A stretch of 64,000 nt of DNA from Bacillus pumilus (GTDB taxonomy: Bacteria; Bacillota; Bacilli; Bacillales; Bacillaceae): contig NZ_CP046128.1 in the NCBI RefSeq assembly GCF_038738535.1, positions 620,001 through 684,000 on the forward strand, read 5' to 3'. This document shows positions 58,106 through 64,000 of this stretch, piece after piece. The stretch's first letter is position 1. The number at the start of each line of letters is the position of its first letter. The translations under genes and the position numbers were made by a program. Below the pieces are notes generated by a model. It saw nothing but the letters and a program-made list of their open reading frames with translations, had not been told where the DNA came from and did no database searches.

Positions 58106-59563
58106 ATGTCACTGTTTGATCACAAAATTTCTGAATTAAAAGAGCTTTTACATAAAAAGGAACTGTCTGTTTCTGATTTAGTGGACGAGTCTTATAAACG
58201 AATCAATGAAGTAGACGGGAAAGTACAAGCATTCCTTGCACTGGACGAAGAGAAAGCTCGTGCGTATGCAAAGGAATTGGACGAGGCAGTTGGTGAAAAG
58301 GACGAGCTTGGTCTATTGTTCGGTATGCCAATCGGTGTGAAAGATAACATCGTCACAAAGGATTTACGTACAACAGCATCTAGTAAAATCCTGCAAAACT
58401 TTGACCCTATTTATGATGCAACGGTTGTCAATCGTCTGAGAGATGCGGAAGCAGTCACAATCGGTAAATTAAATATGGACGAATTTGCGATGGGATCTTC
58501 TACAGAGAACTCAGGCTACAAAGCAACGAAAAACCCGTGGAATTTAAACACTGTTCCAGGTGGATCAAGTGGTGGCTCAGCAGCTTCTGTTGCAGCAGGT
58601 GAAGTACCATTCTCACTTGGATCAGATACAGGCGGTTCGATTCGCCAGCCGGCATCATTCTGCGGAGTTGTGGGACTGAAGCCGACATATGGCCGTGTAT
58701 CTAGATACGGTTTAATTGCATTTGCTTCTTCATTAGATCAAATTGGGCCGATTACGCGTAACGTAGAGGACAACGCATACGTACTTCAAGCGATTGCTGG
58801 CGTCGATCAAATGGACGCAACGAGCGCAAATGTCGACGTCCCAGATTTTCTTTCTTCATTAACTGGAGACATCAAAGGCATGAAAATTGCAGTGCCAAAA
58901 GAATACCTTGGAGAAGGTGTTGGCGAGGAAGCAAAAGAGTCTGTTCTCAAAGCGTTAAAAGTATTAGAAGGACTTGGTGCAACATGGGAAGAAGTGTCTC
59001 TGCCGCATTCTAAATATGCGCTTGCGACTTACTACTTACTGTCTTCTTCAGAAGCATCCGCGAACCTTGCGCGCTTTGACGGCATCCGCTATGGCTACCG
59101 TACAGATAATGCAGACAACCTGATTGATTTATATAAAAATACACGTTCAGAAGGCTTTGGTAACGAAGTGAAACGCCGCATCATGCTTGGGACATTCGCT
59201 CTTAGCTCAGGATATTATGATGCATACTATAAGAAGGCGCAAAAAGTCCGTACATTGATCAAAAAAGACTTCGAAGATGTTTTTGAAAAGTATGATGTCA
59301 TTGTAGGGCCAACAACGCCAACTCCTGCATTTAACATTGGAGAAAAGACAAGCGATCCACTGACTATGTACGCGAACGATATTTTAACGATCCCTGTGAA
59401 CCTTGCAGGCGTTCCAGGAATCAGTGTGCCTTGTGGATTTGCAAATGGTCTTCCGTTAGGACTACAAATCATTGGCAAGCACTTTGATGAAGGAACGGTT
59501 TACCGCGTGGCTCACGCTTTCGAGCAAGCAACAGATCATCATAAAGCAAAACCTGAACTGTAA
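58106..59563 (+). CDS. gatA: GatA, glutamyl-tRNA(Gln) amidotransferase subunit A
   Basis: This 485-residue amidase-signature protein releases ammonia from glutamine for the GatB reaction. The Ser-cisSer-Lys triad is carried by GVKDN (Lys), [10 protein letters not shown] (cis-Ser) and the nucleophile in [11 protein letters not shown]. The length is normal. AAAGGAGG lies before the ATG, 14 bases after gatC. Confidence 0.96.
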   Translation: MSLFDHKISELKELLHKKELSVSDLVDESYKRINEVDGKVQAFLALDEEKARAYAKELDEAVGEKDELGLLFGMPIGVKDNIVTKDLRTTASSKILQNFDPIYDATVVNRLRDAEAVTIGKLNMDEFAMGSSTENSGYKATKNPWNLNTVPGGSSGGSAASVAAGEVPFSLGSDTGGSIRQPASFCGVVGLKPTYGRVSRYGLIAFASSLDQIGPITRNVEDNAYVLQAIAGVDQMDATSANVDVPDFLSSLTGDIKGMKIAVPKEYLGEGVGEEAKESVLKALKVLEGLGATWEEVSLPHSKYALATYYLLSSSEASANLARFDGIRYGYRTDNADNLIDLYKNTRSEGFGNEVKRRIMLGTFALSSGYYDAYYKKAQKVRTLIKKDFEDVFEKYDVIVGPTTPTPAFNIGEKTSDPLTMYANDILTIPVNLAGVPGISVPCGFANGLPLGLQIIGKHFDEGTVYRVAHAFEQATDHHKAKPEL

Positions 59564-59576
59564 GGGGTGAATCAGA

Positions 59577-61007
59577 ATGAACTTTGAAACGGTAATTGGG
59601 CTTGAAGTCCACGTTGAGCTAAAAACACAATCAAAAATTTTCTCCAGCTCGCCGACACCTTTTGGTGCAGCTGCCAACACGCAAACAAGTGTCATTGACC
59701 TTGGATATCCTGGCGTACTGCCTGTATTGAACAAAGAAGCGGTGAACTTTGCGATGAAAGCGGCCATGGCGCTGAACTGTGAGATCGCAACAGATACAAA
59801 ATTTGACCGTAAAAACTACTTCTATCCTGATAACCCAAAGGCGTATCAAATTTCTCAATTTGATAAACCAATCGGTGAAAACGGCTGGATTGAAATTGAA
59901 GTAGAAGGCAAAACAAAACGAATCGGTATTACGCGTCTCCATTTGGAAGAGGATGCAGGTAAACTGACGCACACAGGCGACGGTTATTCACTTGTCGATT
60001 TCAACCGTCAAGGCACACCGCTTGTTGAAATCGTATCTGAGCCAGACATTCGGACACCAGAAGAAGCGTATGCGTACTTAGAAAAACTAAAATCCATTAT
60101 TCAATATACAGGCGTTTCTGACTGTAAGATGGAAGAAGGCTCACTTCGCTGTGATGCCAATATTTCACTTCGTCCGATCGGCCGTGAAGAGTTTGGAACG
60201 AAAACAGAGCTCAAGAACTTGAACTCGTTTGCTTTCGTACAAAAAGGTCTTGAATTCGAAGAGAAACGCCAAGAGCAAGTATTGCTATCTGGCGGCTTGA
60301 TCGAACAGGAAACTCGCCGCTATGACGAAGCGTCTAAAAAGACGATCCTTATGCGTGTCAAAGAGGGCTCAGATGATTACCGCTACTTCCCAGAACCAGA
60401 TTTGGTGGAGCTGTACATTGATGACGAGTGGAAAGAACGCGTAAGAGCATCCATTCCAGAGCTTCCAGACGAGCGCCGCAAACGCTACATCGATGAGCTT
60501 GGACTTCCTGCATATGATGCCATGGTGCTGACGCTGACAAAAGAAATGTCTGATTTCTTTGAAGCAACCATTTCAGAAGGTGCAGAAGCGAAGCAAGCTT
60601 CAAACTGGCTGATGGGTGAAGTATCTGCCTACTTAAACTCTGCTCAAAAAGAGCTGGAAGATACAAAGCTAACGCCGCACGGGCTGGCTGGAATGATCCA
60701 ACTCATTGAAAAAGGAACGATTTCCTCTAAGATTGCCAAAAAGGTATTCAAAGAGCTCATTGAAAATGGAGGAGACGCAGAAACAATCGTCAAAGAAAAA
60801 GGACTTGTCCAAATTTCTGACGAAGGTGCACTGCTCAAACTTGTCACAGAAGCACTTGATAACAACCCGCAATCCATCGAAGACTTTAAAAATGGAAAAG
60901 ACCGCGCGATTGGTTTCTTAGTCGGACAAATCATGAAAGCATCGAAGGGACAAGCAAACCCGCCGATGGTCAACAAGATTCTCCTAGAAGAAATCAAAAA
61001 ACGCTAA
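59577..61007 (+). CDS. gatB: GatB, glutamyl-tRNA(Gln) amidotransferase subunit B
   Basis: This 476-residue subunit binds the mischarged tRNA, activates its side chain with ATP and transfers ammonia. The start [20 protein letters not shown] is the family's. HLEEDAGK and [17 protein letters not shown] lie in the kinase-like cradle, and the helical YqeY-like tail ends [24 protein letters not shown] precedes the ATG, 13 bases after gatA. It ends the operon before a strong terminator. Confidence 0.96.
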   Translation: MNFETVIGLEVHVELKTQSKIFSSSPTPFGAAANTQTSVIDLGYPGVLPVLNKEAVNFAMKAAMALNCEIATDTKFDRKNYFYPDNPKAYQISQFDKPIGENGWIEIEVEGKTKRIGITRLHLEEDAGKLTHTGDGYSLVDFNRQGTPLVEIVSEPDIRTPEEAYAYLEKLKSIIQYTGVSDCKMEEGSLRCDANISLRPIGREEFGTKTELKNLNSFAFVQKGLEFEEKRQEQVLLSGGLIEQETRRYDEASKKTILMRVKEGSDDYRYFPEPDLVELYIDDEWKERVRASIPELPDERRKRYIDELGLPAYDAMVLTLTKEMSDFFEATISEGAEAKQASNWLMGEVSAYLNSAQKELEDTKLTPHGLAGMIQLIEKGTISSKIAKKVFKELIENGGDAETIVKEKGLVQISDEGALLKLVTEALDNNPQSIEDFKNGKDRAIGFLVGQIMKASKGQANPPMVNKILLEEIKKR

Positions 61008-61015
61008 ATAGCAAA

Positions 61016-61045
61016 AACCGCCTCATGAGAAGAGGCGGTTTTTTT
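61016..61045 (+). terminator. Terminator of gatCAB
   Basis: AACCGCCTC (61016-61024) pairs with GAGGCGGTT (61032-61040), followed by Ts to 61045. Confidence 0.9.
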
Positions 61046-61158
61046 GCTTGAAAGGACAGGGTCTTATCATAGATTCAGACCACCGCCGTATATCAATTCG
61101 GAGATTCTTTTCTTATAATGAAGTATAAGCGAAAGTGCACATTCGAAGGGGGATAAAG

Positions 61159-61227
61159 GTGAACGAACCGGAAAAACAGCACGTAATATTATTGAAGAAA
61201 CAGCTTCAATTGTTCCACTACTTTTAA
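61159..61227 (+). CDS. Possible 22-codon peptide overlapping the yerO 3' end
   Basis: A GTG at 61159 follows the strong ribosome-site sequence AAGGGGGAT (61147-61153) and opens a 22-codon frame beginning NEPEKQHVILLKK and ending at TAA 61225-61227. A TATAAT sits at 61114-61119 but without a good -35. It runs antisense into the last codons of yerO. It may be a real small peptide, the stub of a lost gene, or chance; I do not recognise it. Confidence 0.2.
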   Translation: MNEPEKQHVILLKKQLQLFHYF

Positions 61228-62034
61228 GACAGCAGGGTCCTCACACTTTTCTAAATTCGTCAGCATCCCTTGAATGACTGGCTTACGAGGCTCAGCTTTC
61301 ACCAGTTCTTCTTCAATGACTTCAATGGATACAAGGGTATCATCAGAAAGCAGATGCTCAAGCTTTAACAAACGAAGCTCCTCTTGAAGGGAAGCAGCAC
61401 TCGGCGCTTCATCGTCCCAAATGGTCTGCTTCAGGATCGGTTTCGTCTGAGAACGAAGCAAGCCTTGGACCAAATCATCGAATCGTTCGAGTATAAAGGA
61501 AGAAAGCTCATCAAATGATAATTGCATCTGATCTTGTAAAAGCAGGACCTGCACATACGATTGGATGATTCCTTGAATCATGACTGACAGGTCAGTTATA
61601 TATGGTTCGATCTCCTGTCCATAAGTGGTCAAGATGGAAATTTGAATTTCATCATTCATTTGCTTTTTCACTGTTTTTGAATACTTTTTAATTTGCTGGT
61701 TTTCTGGAATAATGTTCTCGCTGAGGATCAAAATGATAAAATCCTTGTTCTCAGCAAAATGCTGAAACTGTTCAGCGATTTGTTTCTGGAAGATCTTTCT
61801 CGGCGCGAGATGCTGATTCTCTTTTCGAATCGTTTCAATACTTTGCATAGACGTGTCGATATAATATTCAAAGGCTCGATTGAAAAGCTGTTCTTTTGAT
61901 TTGAAATGTAAATAAAATGCGCCTTTTGATATTCCGCACTCATCTGCAATTTCCTGAATGGTCGTAGAAGAAAAACCCTTTTTCGCAAACAACTGGATGC
62001 TTGCTTTAATGATTTTTTCTTTTTTTTCGTTCAT
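61189..62034 (-). CDS. yerO: YerO, TetR-family repressor of swrC
   Basis: This is a 281-residue TetR regulator. The helix-turn-helix is at residues about 9-50: IIKASIQLFAKKGFSSTTIQ, then EIADECGISKGAFYLHFKSKEQLF. The C-terminal ligand domain is longer than in most TetR proteins (about 200), as in YerO. It is divergent from swrC, which B. subtilis YerO represses. AAGGGGCC lies before the ATG. Its own promoter overlaps the swrC promoter and a TGAC-N6-GTCA pseudo-palindrome, which suggests autoregulation. Confidence 0.9.
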   Translation of the reverse strand: MNEKKEKIIKASIQLFAKKGFSSTTIQEIADECGISKGAFYLHFKSKEQLFNRAFEYYIDTSMQSIETIRKENQHLAPRKIFQKQIAEQFQHFAENKDFIILILSENIIPENQQIKKYSKTVKKQMNDEIQISILTTYGQEIEPYITDLSVMIQGIIQSYVQVLLLQDQMQLSFDELSSFILERFDDLVQGLLRSQTKPILKQTIWDDEAPSAASLQEELRLLKLEHLLSDDTLVSIEVIEEELVKAEPRKPVIQGMLTNLEKCEDPAVLKVVEQLKLFLQ

Positions 62035-62086
62035 GAAATAAGGCCCCTTCAGCTTTAGAATGTTACGTCAAACGCAAGTGAAATGG

Positions 62087-62116
62087 TTGACGGCATTGTA
62101 TATCACCGTTTATTAT
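62087..62116 (+). promoter_or_regulatory. Candidate swrC promoter
   Basis: TTGACG (62087-62092) and TATTAT (62111-62116) are 18 bases apart, 49 bases before the swrC start. Confidence 0.5.
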
Positions 62117-62140
62117 GATATAGAATGACCAGTCAGTCAA
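62112..62140 (-). promoter_or_regulatory. Candidate yerO promoter, overlapping the swrC promoter
   Basis: On the minus strand TTGACT (62135-62140) and CATAAT (62112-62117) are 17 bases apart. The -10 boxes of yerO and swrC overlap face to face. Confidence 0.5.
62126..62139. promoter_or_regulatory. Candidate YerO operator
   Basis: TGAC-N6-GTCA (62126-62139, with an inner GTCA repeat) covers the start region of swrC and the -35 of yerO, the usual place for a TetR operator controlling both directions. Confidence 0.45.
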
Positions 62141-62165
62141 TACATAAAGGAAAATGGAGGACATA

Positions 62166-64000
62166 ATGAATTCGATCATCAATTTTGTATTAAAGAATAA
62201 GTTCGCTGTATGGCTCATGACGATTATCGTAACAGTTGCTGGTCTATATGCCGGATTGAATATGAAACAAGAATCAATCCCGAATATCAACACTCCAGTC
62301 ATTACGGTTTCTACAACGTATCCTGGCGCAACGCCGGACGAAGTATCAGATAAGGTGACCGACCCAATTGAGAAGTCTATTCAAAACCTCAACGGAGTCA
62401 ATGTGGTCACATCCAATTCATTTGAAAATGCCTCATCTATTCAAGTCGAGTACGACTATAACAAAGACATGGATGAAGCAAAGAAGGAAATTGAAGATGC
62501 GATTAGCAATATCAATTTTCCGGAAAATGCAGAAAAACCAAAAATTGCACGCTTTAGCATCAACGCGATTCCAATCTTAGCACTCAGCGTCTCTGGTGAT
62601 AAAGAATCACTAGAAGACCTTACACAGAAAGTAGAAAACGACCTTGTTCCTTCTCTTGAAGGATTAAACGGTGTCTCTTCTGTCGAAGCTTCAGGACAGC
62701 AAATCAAAGAAGTAGAATTTTCTTTTAAACAAAAGAAATTGAAAGAATACGGTTTAGATGAAGAAACCGTCCAAAACATGATCAAAGGCTCTGATGTCAA
62801 CGTACCATTAGGTCTATACACATTTGGCAACAAACAAAAATCAGTTGTCGTGGACGGCAATATTTTAAGCGTCAAAGATTTGAAAAACATGCGAATCCCT
62901 GTCACACCAAGTGCAAGCGGCGGTGCGGGAAGCGCTGGAGCTGGGGCACCTTCCAGCGGCTCTGAAAACCCAGGTGCGCAAGGTGCAGAGCAGCAGGCTG
63001 GAAATGCTAGTCAGCAGCAAGCAGCAGCTCAGCAGCAAACTGGTGGAGGAGCAGCAAGCGGTCAATCTGTAGAGCTGCCGACGATCAAGCTTTCTGAAAT
63101 TGCGGATATTAAAGTAGTAAAAGATGCAGAATCGATCTCTAGAACGAATGGAAAAGACAGCATCGGTCTGCAAATTGTCAAAGGCTCTGATGCCAATACT
63201 GTGAGTGTGGCAGAAGAAGTGACAAAAGAGCTTGAGAAATTCAAAAAAGACAACAAAGGAATCAAAGTAAGCACGACATATGATCAAGCAGAGCCGATTA
63301 AAGAGTCTGTCAGCACAATGCTGAACAAGGCAATCATCGGAGCAATCTTTGCGATCATTATCATTATGTTGTTCCTTCGAGATATCAAATCAACATTAAT
63401 TTCGGTCATCTCTATTCCGTTATCTCTGTTGATTGCTGTTTTATTATTAAATCAGCTTGATATTACATTAAATATCATGACACTTGGTGCCATGACCGTC
63501 GCCATTGGGCGTGTGGTCGATGACTCGATTGTGGTCATAGAAAATATCTATCGACGAATGGCGTTAAAGGATGAACCGTTAAAAGGCAAAGCACTCGTCA
63601 GAGAAGCCACAAAAGAAATGTTTATCCCGATCATGTCTTCGACGATTGTGACGATTGCGGTATTCTTACCGTTAGCATTAGTAGGTGGAATGATTGGTGA
63701 ACTATTCATCCCATTTGCCCTAACGATTGTGTTTGCTTTACTTGCTTCACTGCTTGTCGCCATTACGATTGTTCCAATGATGGCACACAGTCTATTTAAA
63801 AAGGACCTGTACGGCACAGCGAAAAAAGTAAAAGAGCATAAACCAAGCAAGCTTGCTGGCGGTTATAGACGTGTACTCAATTGGACACTGAACCATAAAT
63901 GGATCACATCAGGAATTGCCATTCTTATGCTCGTCGGAAGCTTATTCTTAGCACCACTTGTCGGTGTCAGCTTCTTACCACAGCAAGCAGATAAGACGGC
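62166..64000 (+). CDS. swrC: SwrC (YerP), RND efflux transporter, 3' end outside the window
   Basis: The first 611 codons of a roughly 1050-residue RND pump are present. The first membrane helix is FVLKNKFAVWLMTIIVTVAG, and a large outer domain begins TYPGATPDEV. Helices then surround GAMTVAIGRVVDDSIVVIENIYRR, with the two aspartates that carry protons. In B. subtilis SwrC gives surfactin resistance and supports swarming; it may also export other amphipathic products. A Gly/Ala/Gln-rich linker at residues about 252-300 breaks the outer domain. GGAGG precedes ATG 62166. The divergent yerO encodes its repressor. Confidence 0.92.
   Translation, partial: MNSIINFVLKNKFAVWLMTIIVTVAGLYAGLNMKQESIPNINTPVITVSTTYPGATPDEVSDKVTDPIEKSIQNLNGVNVVTSNSFENASSIQVEYDYNKDMDEAKKEIEDAISNINFPENAEKPKIARFSINAIPILALSVSGDKESLEDLTQKVENDLVPSLEGLNGVSSVEASGQQIKEVEFSFKQKKLKEYGLDEETVQNMIKGSDVNVPLGLYTFGNKQKSVVVDGNILSVKDLKNMRIPVTPSASGGAGSAGAGAPSSGSENPGAQGAEQQAGNASQQQAAAQQQTGGGAASGQSVELPTIKLSEIADIKVVKDAESISRTNGKDSIGLQIVKGSDANTVSVAEEVTKELEKFKKDNKGIKVSTTYDQAEPIKESVSTMLNKAIIGAIFAIIIIMLFLRDIKSTLISVISIPLSLLIAVLLLNQLDITLNIMTLGAMTVAIGRVVDDSIVVIENIYRRMALKDEPLKGKALVREATKEMFIPIMSSTIVTIAVFLPLALVGGMIGELFIPFALTIVFALLASLLVAITIVPMMAHSLFKKDLYGTAKKVKEHKPSKLAGGYRRVLNWTLNHKWITSGIAILMLVGSLFLAPLVGVSFLPQQADKT

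Overview
The window is chromosomal DNA from a low-to-mid GC Firmicute. The order yerC, yerD, pcrB-pcrA-ligA-camS(yerH), a yerI-type kinase, sapB, opuE, gatCAB, yerO and swrC is the Bacillus subtilis-type yer region, and the sequences point to the Bacillus pumilus group (pumilus/safensis/altitudinis). Species was judged from gene order and remembered proteins, not from a search.

Left flank (1-10124): a gene-poor stretch that looks like a decayed reading frame, then yerC, yerD (reverse), a small helix-anchored protein behind a SigB-like promoter, a DUF2283-like protein (reverse), and the housekeeping operon pcrB-pcrA-ligA-camS ending in a strong terminator.

Centre (10231-54928): a hybrid NRPS/PKS cluster whose gene order and domain logic match amicoumacin biosynthesis (ami). 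An MFS exporter gene (amiS) is followed by a roughly 42 kb run of overlapping or closely spaced genes, amiA to amiN, and a convergent alkaline phosphatase, amiO. AmiA (C-A(Asn)-T-E) makes an N-acyl-D-Asn prodrug leader, and AmiB is a membrane peptidase of the ClbP/ZmaM type that removes it. AmiE, AmiF, AmiG and AmiH make a hydroxymalonyl-ACP extender. AmiI (C-A(Asn)-T-KS-AT-KR-T-C) joins Asn to that extender, and AmiJ (half-C-A-T) adds the next amino acid, Leu in amicoumacin. AmiK, AmiL and AmiM supply four malonyl extensions with ketoreductases in extensions 1 and 3. That reduction pattern predicts exactly an 8-hydroxy-dihydroisocoumarin. AmiN (kinase) and AmiO (phosphatase) form a self-protection and reactivation pair. 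AmiN sits where yerI lies in B. subtilis, so the cluster occupies the yerH-yerI interval.

Right flank (54929-64000): sapB and opuE (both reverse), a 423-base control region with SigB-like, cre-like and CodY-like sites, gatCAB, the TetR regulator yerO (reverse) and the divergent RND efflux gene swrC, which runs off the window.

The pathway family is already described. The parts most worth a second look are internal oddities: a degenerate AT in AmiL module 1, an HN-for-HH change in the AmiM condensation domain, an FkbH-ACP pair embedded in AmiM, a Gln-like rather than Leu-like code in AmiJ, an unusual AT motif in AmiI, and no terminal thioesterase. No tRNA, rRNA, CRISPR array, insertion sequence or prophage gene was seen.
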